The position numbers were made by a program, and so were the translations under genes. This document shows positions 37,137 to 45,882 of a DNA stretch of 64,000 nt, in pieces; the stretch's first letter is position 1, and the number at the start of each line of letters is the position of its first letter. Where the stretch lies: positions 124,001 through 188,000 of the forward strand of contig JBAUMF010000027.1 in the NCBI GenBank assembly GCA_049578545.1. The letters are read 5' to 3'. Source of the stretch: DASQBT01 sp049578545 (GTDB taxonomy: Bacteria; Pseudomonadota; Gammaproteobacteria; Burkholderiales; Thiobacillaceae). The notes under the pieces were generated by a model. It was not told the DNA's origin and did not search any database. It saw nothing but the letters and a program-made list of their open reading frames with translations.

Positions 37137-38570
37137 TTATTTCTTGCGGGCTCCCACCTTGACGATCTTCATGGTGTTGGTACCGCCTGATTTACCTATG
37201 GGCTCGCCAATGGTGATGATGATCAGGTCGCCTTCCCGCACTGCACCGCGGCGGCGCAATTCCTCCTCGGCCGCATGCAGCAGTTCTTCCCGGTCGCTAT
37301 CCTTGGTGACTTTGAAGTTGATTGGATATACGCCGCGATAGAGAGTGACTTTTCTACGGGTTTCCACCTCGGGTGTCAAGGCATAGATGGGCACGCTGGT
37401 GCTCATGCGGGACATCCACAGGCACGTATTGCCTGACTGGGTCATGGCGGCGATGGCCTTGATGTTCAGATGCAAGGAGGTGAAGGCTGCCGACATGGCG
37501 ATGGCCTCGTCCACTCGCAGGAAGCTGCGATCGAGCCGTTCATTACTGAAAATCGATTCGGATTCCTTTTCCGCCTCTGTGCAAACGCGGTCCATGGCGG
37601 CAATGGCTTCAACTGGGAACTGGCCTGCTGCGGTCTCCGCCGACAGCATGACGGCATCAGTGCCGTCCAGCACGGCATTGGCCACGTCCGAAACTTCAGC
37701 CCGGGTGGGAATGGGGCTGGAGATCATCGACTCCATCATCTGGGTGGCGGTAATCACCAGCTTGTTGCGCGACCGCGCAAGGCGAATCATTTTCTTTTGC
37801 AGCGCGGGCACCGCGGCGTCGCCGACTTCCACCCCGAGGTCACCACGGGCAACCATGATGGCATCCGACGCATCGAGGATATCTTCCAAATTGATAATGG
37901 CTTCAGCCCGCTCGATCTTCGCAACGATCAGGCTCTTGCCTCCAGCTGCCTTGATCAGGTCACGGGCATGCTGGATGTCGGTTGCGGTCTTGGGAAAGGA
38001 GACCGCCAGATAATCAGCCTTCATCAGGGCGGCTGTCTTGATGTCCTCGATATCCTTTTCTGTCAGCGCAGCAGCGGAGAGCCCGCCACCCTTGCGGTTG
38101 ATGCCCTTGTTGTTGGACAACACACCACCCTGCACTACCTTGCAGTGAATAGCGCTGCCTTTTACTTCCTCTACCCACATCTCGATACGGCCATCGTCCA
38201 GCAACAGCGTTGAGCCGCGGCTCACGTCCTTGGGCAGGTCCTTGTAATCGAGCCCGACCTTGGTCTGGTCGCCCATCTTGCATTCCGCGTCCAGAATGAA
38301 AGCGTCGCCCTTGGTCAGCATGACCTTGCTGTTCTTGAACTTGCCAATGCGTATTTTCGGGCCCTGCAGGTCGACCAGCACGCCAACGGCACGGCCTCGG
38401 GCGCGTGCCAGCGAGCGAACCAGTTCAGCGCGTTCAATATGATCTTCAGGCTTGCCGTGAGAAAAATTCAGCCGGACGACATCAAGTCCGGCTTCCATCA
38501 TCTTGTCGAGTACCTTGGGGTCGCTGGAAGCGGGACCAAGGGTGCCGACGATTTTGGTTCTGCGAATCAT
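37137..38570 (-). CDS. pyk: Pyruvate kinase
   Basis: 477 residues. Converts PEP and ADP to pyruvate and ATP. Starts RRTKIVGTLGPASSDPKVLD; contains VVRLNFSHGKPEDH, the catalytic Lys region LAVSFPKTATDIQ, ITATQMMESMISSPIPTRAE and GTDAVMLSAETAAGQFPVEA. Fourth gene of the Calvin/glycolysis cluster. Confidence 0.97.
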   Translation of the reverse strand: MIRRTKIVGTLGPASSDPKVLDKMMEAGLDVVRLNFSHGKPEDHIERAELVRSLARARGRAVGVLVDLQGPKIRIGKFKNSKVMLTKGDAFILDAECKMGDQTKVGLDYKDLPKDVSRGSTLLLDDGRIEMWVEEVKGSAIHCKVVQGGVLSNNKGINRKGGGLSAAALTEKDIEDIKTAALMKADYLAVSFPKTATDIQHARDLIKAAGGKSLIVAKIERAEAIINLEDILDASDAIMVARGDLGVEVGDAAVPALQKKMIRLARSRNKLVITATQMMESMISSPIPTRAEVSDVANAVLDGTDAVMLSAETAAGQFPVEAIAAMDRVCTEAEKESESIFSNERLDRSFLRVDEAIAMSAAFTSLHLNIKAIAAMTQSGNTCLWMSRMSTSVPIYALTPEVETRRKVTLYRGVYPINFKVTKDSDREELLHAAEEELRRRGAVREGDLIIITIGEPIGKSGGTNTMKIVKVGARKK

Positions 38571-38648
38571 ATATGCGTTGGGCCAGAAAGGTGAAGGGCA
38601 CGAGGCGGAAGCGGGGTTTGGCCTTAACGCCTTGCCCCTTGCCGGCGA

Positions 38649-39833
38649 TCAACCTTTTGCACGCTTCTCCAGAATGTCGACAGCGGGGAGAGCCTTGCCT
38701 TCAAGGTATTCAAGGAATGCACCACCGGCGGTAGATATGTAGGACACCTTGTCGTAGATATCGTATTTCTGGATGGCGGCGATGGTGTCGCCTCCGCCCG
38801 CCAGGCTGAAGCCCTTGGCATTGGCGATGGCCATGGCGACTGTCTTGGTGCCCTCGCCAAACTGGTCGAACTCGAACACGCCGACGGGACCGTTCCAGAC
38901 AATCGTGCCGGCCTTGGCTATGATGTCGGCCAGTTGCTGCGCACTCTTCGGTCCGATATCGAAGATCATGTCGTCGTCCGTCACATCATCCGCGTTTTTC
39001 AACACGGCGGGCTCGTTGGCGTCAAATTTCTTCCCACACACCACGTCCACGGCGATGGGAATGGAAGCACCACGTTTACTCATCTTCTTGATCAGCGCCT
39101 GGGCGGTCGGAATCAAGTCGTGTTCGCAGAGGGATTTGCCAACGTTCTTGCCCGTGGCAGCGAGGAAGGTGTTCGCGATGCCGCCGCCAACCACCAGTTC
39201 GTCAACCTTATCGGACAGGGATTCCAGAACGGTGAGCTTGGTCGAGACTTTTGAGCCACCAACGATGGCAACCATCGGGCGAGCGGGGCTTGCCAGCGCC
39301 TTGTCCAGCGCATCGAGTTCATCGGTCAGCAACAGGCCGGCGCAGGCCACGGGTGCGAATTGTGCGATTCCGTAAGTGGAAGCCTCTGCCCGATGTGCTG
39401 TGCCAAAGGCGTCCATTACGAACACGTCGCACAGTGAGGCATATTTCCTTGCTGTTTCTTCAAGGTTCTTCTTTTCCCCCTTGTTGATGCGGCAGTTTTC
39501 CAGCAGTACCACTTCTCCCGCGGCGAGATCGAATCCGCCGTCAACCCAGTCACGTATCACGCGTACAGGTTTCCCGAGCTTGGCGGACATGACATCAGCT
39601 ACGGGCTTGAGGGAATTTTCTTCGGAGAATTCGCCTTCGGTTGGGCGGCCCAGGTGGGAGGTGACCATTACCTTGGCGCCCGCCTTCATGGCGCGCTCGA
39701 TGGTCGGCATGGAGGCAGTGATGCGGGCATCAGAGGTAACCTTGCCCTCCTTGACCGGAACGTTCAGGTCGGCACGGATAAAAACCCGCTTGCCTTTGAG
39801 ATCAAGGTCGGTCATGCGAATGAACTTGGGCAT
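38649..39833 (-). CDS. pgk: Phosphoglycerate kinase
   Basis: 394 residues, usual length. Uses ATP to make 1,3-bisphosphoglycerate in the Calvin direction. Landmarks are RVFIRADLNVPVKEGKV, VTSHLGRPTEG, IVGGSKVSTKL and the nucleotide loop SLAGGGDTIAAI near the C-terminus. The 78 bases to pyk show no terminator. Confidence 0.97.
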   Translation of the reverse strand: MPKFIRMTDLDLKGKRVFIRADLNVPVKEGKVTSDARITASMPTIERAMKAGAKVMVTSHLGRPTEGEFSEENSLKPVADVMSAKLGKPVRVIRDWVDGGFDLAAGEVVLLENCRINKGEKKNLEETARKYASLCDVFVMDAFGTAHRAEASTYGIAQFAPVACAGLLLTDELDALDKALASPARPMVAIVGGSKVSTKLTVLESLSDKVDELVVGGGIANTFLAATGKNVGKSLCEHDLIPTAQALIKKMSKRGASIPIAVDVVCGKKFDANEPAVLKNADDVTDDDMIFDIGPKSAQQLADIIAKAGTIVWNGPVGVFEFDQFGEGTKTVAMAIANAKGFSLAGGGDTIAAIQKYDIYDKVSYISTAGGAFLEYLEGKALPAVDILEKRAKG

Positions 39834-39981
39834 GTGTAGCTCCTGGATACGTAAGTGGTAAGGGATAAGGTGGCCTATGCCTTACGACTCAACCATGGGA
39901 GGGAAGGCATCAGGTACCAGAAACGTGGCGTGGGGCAACGTCCGCGCCAAAATCTGATTCCTGATCCCTGAATGCCGATCC

Positions 39982-40980
39982 CTAGCGAGCGACGTGCTGG
40001 ACCAAACGCAGCATGTTGCAGGTGTAGCCGTACTCATTATCGTACCAGGCCACGACCTTGACGAATGTGCTGTCCAGTGCGATACCGGCCTCAACGTCGA
40101 AGGTGGACGGAGCGCTGTTGCCAACGAAGTCGGTGGAAACCACTTTCTCTTCCGTATAGCCCAGCACGCCTTTCAGTGCGCCTTCGGAGGCAGCCTTCAT
40201 GGCCTTGCAAATATCTGCGTAGGTGGCTTCCTTGTTCAATTCCACGGTCAGGTCAACCACGGACACGTCAGAGGTCGGCACGCGAAAGGCCATGCCGGTC
40301 AGCTTCTTGTTAAGCTCGGGGATCACCTTGCCCACGGCCTTGGCGGCACCGGTGGAAGACGGAATGATGTTTTCCAGAATACCGCGCCCACCGCGCCAGT
40401 CCTTCATGGATGGGCCGTCGACCGTCTTCTGGGTTGCCGTGGCAGCGTGCACGGTGGTCATCAGGCCGCGCTTGATCCCCCAGGTGTCGTGCAGCACCTT
40501 GGCGACAGGCGCCAAGCAGTTTGTGGTGCAGGACGCGGCAGAAACGATGGCCTGACCGGCATAGGTGGCGTGGTTCACGCCGTACACGAACATCGGAGTG
40601 TCATCCTTGGAGGGCGCAGACTGAACAACTTTCTTGGCGCCGGCCTTGATGTGGGCCTGGCAGGACTCGGTCGTCAGGAAGAAGCCGGTGCAGTCGATCA
40701 CGATGTCGGCGCCCACCTCGTTCCACTTCAGATTGGCCGGATCACGCTCGGCCGTCAGGCGAATCTTCTTGCCGTTAACCACCATGTTGCCGCCGTCGAC
40801 CTTGATGTCGCCGCTGAAACGGCCATGCACGGAGTCATATTTCAGCATATAGGCGAGGTAATCGGGCTCAAGCAGGTCGTTGATCGCGACAATCTCGATG
40901 TCCTTGAAATCCTTCGCTACAGCGCGGAACACCATGCGGCCGATGCGGCCAAATCCGTTAATACCAACTTTAATTGCCAT
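39982..40980 (-). CDS. gap: Glyceraldehyde-3-phosphate dehydrogenase, type I
   Basis: 332 residues. Rossmann start VGINGFGRIGRMVFRA; catalytic Cys in VSAASCTTNCLAPVAK. The cofactor loop IEIVAINDLLEPDYLAYML has Asp after Asn, as in NAD-preferring enzymes, though Calvin-cycle use cannot be excluded. About 148 bases lie between it and pgk, with no clear terminator. Confidence 0.97.
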   Translation of the reverse strand: MAIKVGINGFGRIGRMVFRAVAKDFKDIEIVAINDLLEPDYLAYMLKYDSVHGRFSGDIKVDGGNMVVNGKKIRLTAERDPANLKWNEVGADIVIDCTGFFLTTESCQAHIKAGAKKVVQSAPSKDDTPMFVYGVNHATYAGQAIVSAASCTTNCLAPVAKVLHDTWGIKRGLMTTVHAATATQKTVDGPSMKDWRGGRGILENIIPSSTGAAKAVGKVIPELNKKLTGMAFRVPTSDVSVVDLTVELNKEATYADICKAMKAASEGALKGVLGYTEEKVVSTDFVGNSAPSTFDVEAGIALDSTFVKVVAWYDNEYGYTCNMLRLVQHVAR

Positions 40981-41026
40981 TTGTCTTTCTCCTAAAGAAC
41001 CAAATTCAAAATTTGTTAACTACCAT

Positions 41027-41085
41027 GGACACCAAGGTCACAAAGAATGAAAACGCGCTTTGTTTCCATCGTGACCTTTGTGCTG
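41027..41085. repeat. Inverted copy pair of the dispersed CAAAGG repeat
   Basis: Contains GGACACCAAGGTCACAAAG at 41027-41045 and, inverted, CTTTG with GTGACCTTTGTG at about 41058-41082. AAGGTCAC / GTGACCTT form the outer stem and ACAAAG / CTTTGT the inner one. It lies between tkt and gap on the transcript of both, so it may fold as an intercistronic hairpin. The same 12-base core occurs after ilvD. Confidence 0.55.
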
Positions 41086-41090
41086 AAGCC

Positions 41091-43076
41091 TTACAGAACG
41101 CTCTTGACCGCCTTGACCACCCTCTCGGGCGTAAAGCCGAAGTGCTTGAACAGAGCCGGAGCAGGAGCGGATTCGCCAAAGCTGTCGATACCGACAATTG
41201 CGCCTTCGAGGCCCACATACTTGTGCCAGAAGCCGCTTACGCCTGCTTCCACCGCTACCCTGGGCAGCCCCTTGGGCAGCACGGAAGACCGATAGGCGGC
41301 ATCCTGCTTGTCGAAGGTATTGGTCGATGGCATGGAGACCACTCGTACCGGAATGCCTTCGGCGGCCAGAGCTTCCTGGGCTTTCAGCGCCAGTTCGATT
41401 TCAGAGCCGGTGGCTATTATCACGGCTTTTGCACCAGCGCTATCCTTCAATACGTAGCCGCCTTTGGCGATGTTAGCCAGGGTTGCGTCGTCACGCTTTA
41501 CGAAAGGCAGGTTCTGGCGTGAAAGGATCAGGCTGGTGGGGCCAGCCCTGTTCTCCACGGCGTGTACCCAGGCCACAATGGTTTCAACCGTGTCGCAGGG
41601 ACGCCAGACATCCATGTTGGGCATCATGCGCAGCGTGGCGGTCTGTTCCACCGGCTGATGGGTGGGCCCGTCCTCGCCCAGACCGATGGAGTCGTGGGTG
41701 AATACGTGGATCACCCGCTGCTTCATCAGCGCTGCCATGCGCAGGGCATTGCGGGAATATTCCGAGAACATGAGGAAGGTCCCGCCAAATGGGAGCAGAC
41801 CGCCGTGCAGCGCCACGCCATTCATGATGGCGGCCATGCCGAACTCGCGAACCCCGTAGCTGATGTAGTTGCCGGGGTTGCCATGACGGATCGGATGGCA
41901 GCCTTCCCAGTTGGTCAGGTTGGAACCGGTCAGGTCAGCGGACCCGCCGAGGAATTCGGGCAGCACCTTGACCAGGGCATTGATGGCGATCTGTGAGGCC
42001 TTGCGCGTGGCAACCGTTTCTCCCTTGGCATTGATCGCGGCGATGCTGGCAGTCACATGCTGTTTCCAGTTGGCAGGCAGTTCGCCTGCCATACGGCGCT
42101 TGAATTCAGCCGCTTCGGCCGGATAGTCCTTGGCATATTCGGCGAACTTGTTATTCCACAGCTTTTCCAGTCCCTCGCCCTTCACCTTGGCATTCCAGCC
42201 ATCATAGATTTCCTGCGGGATCTCGAACGCAGGGTATTTCCAGCCCAGATTCTTGCGGGTGGCTTCCACTTCATCATGGCCCAGTGCGGCCCCATGCACG
42301 TCATGGGTGCCTGCCTTGTTGGGCGAACCCTTGCCGATGATGGTCTTGCAGCAGATCAGGGTGGGTCTTCCGGTCTCCGCCTTGGCTTCGGCGATGGCTT
42401 TTTCCAGGGCGCCAAAATCGTGACCGTCCACATGGGGAATGACATGCCAACCGTAGGCTTCGAAGCGCTTGGCAGTGTCGTCGGTGTACCAGTTCTCAAT
42501 GTGGCCGTCGATGGAGATGCCATTATCGTCCCAGAAGGCGATCAGCTTGCCGAGCTTCCAGGTGCCTGCCAGCGCGCAGGCTTCGTGGGAGATCCCTTCC
42601 ATCATGCAGCCATCGCCCATGAAGACATAGGTGTGGTGATTGACGATGTCGTGGCCAGGACGGTTGAATTCATGGGCCAGCAGTTTCTCGGCCAGTGCCA
42701 TGCCAACCGCGTTGGTGATGCCCTGGCCGAGCGGGCCGGTGGTGGTCTCGATGCCGGGCGCGTAGCCAAACTCGGGGTGTCCAGGAGTTTTGGAGTGCAA
42801 CTGGCGGAACTGCCTGATGTCATCCATGGTGAGGGCGTAGCCGGTCAGATGCAACAAGGCATACAGGAGCATGGAGCCATGTCCGTTTGACAGCACAAAG
42901 CGGTCGCGGTCAGGCCACTTCGGGTTGGCTGGGTTGAAGCGCAGGTTGTGATTCCACAACACCTCGGAAATTTCAGCCATTCCCATGGGCGCTCCGGGGT
43001 GACCGGATTTGGCTTTTTCCACAGCATCCATGGCAAGCACCCGGATGGCGTTCGCAAGTTCAGTGCGAGTTGGCAT
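41091..43076 (-). CDS. tkt: Transketolase
   Basis: 661 residues from ATG 43076 (MPTRTELANAIRVLAMDAVE). The open frame runs upstream to 43286 but that part is Pro/Cys-rich and lies in the leader. Thiamine-diphosphate enzyme of the Calvin and pentose-phosphate routes. Landmarks: KSGHPGAPMGMAEI, LSNGHGSMLLYALLH, the ThDP fold MGDGCMMEGISHEACALAG and the pyrimidine-domain THDSIGLGEDGPTHQPVEQ. First gene of the tkt-gap-pgk-pyk-fba cluster, an arrangement typical of autotrophic betaproteobacteria. Confidence 0.97.
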   Translation of the reverse strand: MPTRTELANAIRVLAMDAVEKAKSGHPGAPMGMAEISEVLWNHNLRFNPANPKWPDRDRFVLSNGHGSMLLYALLHLTGYALTMDDIRQFRQLHSKTPGHPEFGYAPGIETTTGPLGQGITNAVGMALAEKLLAHEFNRPGHDIVNHHTYVFMGDGCMMEGISHEACALAGTWKLGKLIAFWDDNGISIDGHIENWYTDDTAKRFEAYGWHVIPHVDGHDFGALEKAIAEAKAETGRPTLICCKTIIGKGSPNKAGTHDVHGAALGHDEVEATRKNLGWKYPAFEIPQEIYDGWNAKVKGEGLEKLWNNKFAEYAKDYPAEAAEFKRRMAGELPANWKQHVTASIAAINAKGETVATRKASQIAINALVKVLPEFLGGSADLTGSNLTNWEGCHPIRHGNPGNYISYGVREFGMAAIMNGVALHGGLLPFGGTFLMFSEYSRNALRMAALMKQRVIHVFTHDSIGLGEDGPTHQPVEQTATLRMMPNMDVWRPCDTVETIVAWVHAVENRAGPTSLILSRQNLPFVKRDDATLANIAKGGYVLKDSAGAKAVIIATGSEIELALKAQEALAAEGIPVRVVSMPSTNTFDKQDAAYRSSVLPKGLPRVAVEAGVSGFWHKYVGLEGAIVGIDSFGESAPAPALFKHFGFTPERVVKAVKSVL

Positions 43077-43187
43077 GATGATCCTCAAATAACGTGAATG
43101 AATTCTGTTATGGCGCGAAAAGGGGGGTTGACAGCGCCGCTTCGGACAGGGCCTTTGTGAGGCGATGAGGGCCGAAGAAAAGCGCCA

Positions 43188-43217
43188 ATTATCCTCCAAG
43201 CCGGCTGGCTGAAGCAA
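43188..43217 (-). promoter_or_regulatory. Candidate sigma-70 promoter of the tkt operon
   Basis: On the minus strand TTGCTT (43217-43212) and GATAAT (43193-43188) are 18 bases apart, about 110 bases before the tkt start. I did not find a convincing CbbR site. The rest of the 43077-43338 gap shows no other feature. Confidence 0.4.
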
Positions 43218-43338
43218 GGCTGAGAACAGGCGGAAGGCTGGCGGGCAAGGGCAAGGATGCCCGAAAGCCTCGAATGGCCGGGGCAAGGACGGTCAAGCAC
43301 CGGTTTCTAAAAGTTTTTTATCAACCCAAGTACAAAGT

Positions 43339-44127
43339 TTATCTGTGTTCCTGAAGCCAGACCTGCCAGAGGTCGAACAACTTTGGGTTGGCTGACGCGA
43401 TTACTGAACGCTCCCAGGCAGGGTCGTCGTCAAACCCGCCTGCGAGGCGACTCAGTTTTCCACCTGCCTCCTCCAAAATCAGGGCTCCAGCCGCGTAGTC
43501 CCAAAGCTTTTGATTGCCATGGACATAAATGTCGAAGCGGCCGGCGGCGGTGTAACACCAATCGAGCGCGGATGCGCCAAAGTTGCGCAGAGAGGCATAG
43601 GGTGGATTGGCAACAAGTTTCGCGATCAGTTTCTTGGGCAGACGCTTGGGTTCGATGCCAGCCATGGCCCTGCGCAACTCGCTGACCGGTGTGCGGATGG
43701 GCAGGGGTTCGCCGTCAAGAAATGCCCCCTTGCCGCGCTCGGCATAAAAACATTCATCGGCAACCGGGTCGTAGACCACCCCCAATTTACGCTTGTGGTT
43801 TTCCAGGTAGGCCACGGAGATGGCGAAGTAAGGAATGCCGGCCACAAAGTTTGATGTTCCGTCAATGGGGTCGATGCACCAAACGCCCTCTTCCCCGGCC
43901 TCCCAGGCGTTACGCTGCTGCGCTTCGGTCATTTCCTCGCCCAGTACCGGGCATGAAATAATGCCAGGCAGGGCAGATTCGAGTGCCTGTTGAGTGGCTT
44001 CGTCAGCTTCGGTGAACAGGCTGCCATCGTATTTGTGAGTGTGCGCGACTTTCATGTAGCGCGGCGTGACTTCTGCACGGGCTACGTCGCGCACTAACGC
44101 AACAACCTGTTTCAGTGGTTGGCTCAC
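43339..44127 (-). CDS. Inositol monophosphatase family phosphatase
   Basis: 262 residues from GTG 44127, preceded by a GGTGGGAA ribosome site; an ATG at 44178 would overlap the upstream gene by 28 bases. Metal-binding motifs of the family are present: LGEEMTEA (motif with Glu), WCIDPIDGTSNFVAG (the DPxDGT core) and the C-terminal KLWDYAAGALILEEAGG. Members hydrolyse inositol phosphate, FBP, PAP or similar sugars; next to the Calvin operon a sugar bisphosphate is tempting but unproved. Confidence 0.9.
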   Translation of the reverse strand: MSQPLKQVVALVRDVARAEVTPRYMKVAHTHKYDGSLFTEADEATQQALESALPGIISCPVLGEEMTEAQQRNAWEAGEEGVWCIDPIDGTSNFVAGIPYFAISVAYLENHKRKLGVVYDPVADECFYAERGKGAFLDGEPLPIRTPVSELRRAMAGIEPKRLPKKLIAKLVANPPYASLRNFGASALDWCYTAAGRFDIYVHGNQKLWDYAAGALILEEAGGKLSRLAGGFDDDPAWERSVIASANPKLFDLWQVWLQEHR

Positions 44128-44150
44128 AATGCGGTTCCCACCCTTTAAGC

Positions 44151-44720
44151 CTAAATCACTTTCCATTTGATCGAGCAACCCATGGAAGGGATCTGATCGG
44201 TTGGCCCCTTTTGCGTGGCAGCAATTTCCTTCATGGCCTCGAACAAGTCGCGGCGCACGCCCTCGGGTGCCGTTTCCTTGCGCGATTCATCAAAGCGGCC
44301 CCGATACTGCAATTCGAAATTGCGGTTGAAGCCGAAAAAGTCCGGCGTGCAAACAGCACCATAGGCTTTGGCAACTTCCTGGCTCTCATCCAGCACGTAG
44401 GGAAACGGGAAACTGAATTCGGCTGCTACCTTTTTCATGTTGTCGAATGAGTCCTCCGCGTATTCCGAAGGGTCATTGCTCATGATGGCGATGGCGTGAA
44501 TGCCGTACTTGTCTTTCAGTTCTTCCAGGTCGTTCACCAGCCGGGGGCGTATTGCCTTGACGTAGGGACAGTGATTGCAAATGAACATGACTAGCAGGCC
44601 GTTGGGGCCCATTGCGCTTTTCGGTGTATGGCGTTGACCATCAACGCCAGGCAATTCGAAATCGGCGGCCTTCCAGCCAAAATCACAGACGGGGGTAGTG
44701 AGCGAAACCATGGCAGTCAA
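44151..44720 (-). CDS. Thioredoxin-fold AhpC/TSA-like protein
   Basis: 189 residues with a redox-type fold: FELPGVDGQRHTPKSA, then LLVMFICNHCPYVKAIRP with a CxxC pair near residue 49, and AVCTPDFFGFN near 125. This is the thioredoxin-like branch often listed as AhpC/TSA family, not a true peroxiredoxin. No signal peptide, so cytosolic. The start may also be ATG 44711. It is divergent from rsmE. Confidence 0.88.
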   Translation of the reverse strand: MTAMVSLTTPVCDFGWKAADFELPGVDGQRHTPKSAMGPNGLLVMFICNHCPYVKAIRPRLVNDLEELKDKYGIHAIAIMSNDPSEYAEDSFDNMKKVAAEFSFPFPYVLDESQEVAKAYGAVCTPDFFGFNRNFELQYRGRFDESRKETAPEGVRRDLFEAMKEIAATQKGPTDQIPSMGCSIKWKVI

Positions 44721-44785
44721 TCAAATAGATTACAAGTTAACTATAGTTGCATAATAACAAAGCCTCCCTCGCCTTGATCCAATAC

Positions 44786-45532
44786 ATGGCAATCGCCCGT
44801 TTTTTCATTCCCCTTCCCCTTGGCCCAGGCATGCGATTTTCATTGCCGCCCGGGCCGGCTCGCCATGGAGCCAAGGCCCTGAGACTGAAAGCAGGAGACG
44901 GCATCACGCTGTTCAACGGAGAGGGCGGCGAGTGCCTGGCTCGCATTGAACGCATTGTCGAGGATGAGTTGTTCGTGAGCGTCATTGGTTGCGGAGGAAT
45001 GGAGCGGGAATCCAACCTCGATATCCGCCTCGCCCAGGGTATTTCGTCTGGCGAGCGGATGGACTACACCTTGCAAAAATCAGTCGAATTGGGAGTGGCA
45101 GCCATTCAGCCTTTGGCATTGCGACGCAGCGTGGTGAAGCTCTCAACAGAACGCGCAGAGAGGAGGGTCAATCACTGGCAGGGCGTGGTGATTGCCGCCT
45201 GTGAGCAAAGCGGCCGCAATCGGGTGCCGGAAGTTGCCAAGCCGCTTGACCTGCCGCATTGGCTGGCGGCTCGGCCCGAAGGTGTCAGGCTGCTTCTGTC
45301 ACCTGAGTCTGAGCAGACGCTGAAGCATCTCGCGGTTCCGCAAGGCCCGGTGTGGCTGATGGCTGGGCCGGAGGGCGGGTTTGAGCCAGACGAGGCGAAG
45401 CTGGCTGTGCAAAACGGATTTGTGCCGGTGCGCCTGGGTCCGAGAATTCTGCGTACAGAAACTGCGGCCTTGGCCGCAATATCGGCCATGCAGATGCTGT
45501 GGGGTGATTTTGGTAAGGGAATCGCTGACTGA
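44786..45532 (+). CDS. rsmE: 16S rRNA m3U1498 methyltransferase
   Basis: 248 residues from ATG 44786 (MAIARFFIPLP), the family start; the longer frame from 44747 adds an unlikely leader. SPOUT-class enzyme methylating U1498 of 16S rRNA. Knot motifs are visible: LAQGISSGERMDYTLQKSVE, then AACEQSGRNRVPEV, GPEGGFEPDEAKLA and LGPRILRTETAALAA. Confidence 0.96.
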   Translation: MAIARFFIPLPLGPGMRFSLPPGPARHGAKALRLKAGDGITLFNGEGGECLARIERIVEDELFVSVIGCGGMERESNLDIRLAQGISSGERMDYTLQKSVELGVAAIQPLALRRSVVKLSTERAERRVNHWQGVVIAACEQSGRNRVPEVAKPLDLPHWLAARPEGVRLLLSPESEQTLKHLAVPQGPVWLMAGPEGGFEPDEAKLAVQNGFVPVRLGPRILRTETAALAAISAMQMLWGDFGKGIAD

Positions 45533-45882
45533 CTCCTCCATGCGCAGCGTTCGTCCAGAACGACTGAGGGTGGGCCGGCGGCCTCTGTGACGCGCCCCTT
45601 GAGTTCGCAGGCGAGCGTGCAGGGAAGAGCAGGGGTCGGCCGCAGGGGCGTCGGCATGCATGGGCGAACGTCGCCCAGATCCCCATTGCCTGCGCTGCTG
45701 CGGCCCGCTTTACTGCGCTTGCTCCCAGGCGCAACGTCGCGCGGGCCATCCCGCACAGCCTCCTGCACGCCCATGCTGGGCTTGATCAGAACTTCCCGGG
45801 CGCTTGAAGACAAGGGCGTAATGGCGCAAAGTTATAGCTGGGAGAAGGCAAAACCCCGCTCGTTCGGATTCCGGGAAACATA
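45533..45882. other. 350-base GC-rich gap with a possible short upstream ORF for argA
   Basis: Mostly GC-rich with no credible gene on either strand. At its end, ATG 45821 follows AAGGGCGTA and opens a 20-codon frame (begins MAQSYSWEK) whose TAA at 45881-45883 overlaps the argA ATG as TAATG. It could be a leader peptide coupling translation to argA or chance. The remainder may be a gene remnant. Confidence 0.4.

Noticed and set aside
43077..43286. 70-residue N-terminal extension of transketolase
   Set aside because: The family start MPTRTELANAIRVLA is at 43076; the extension is Pro/Cys-rich and overlaps the candidate promoter.
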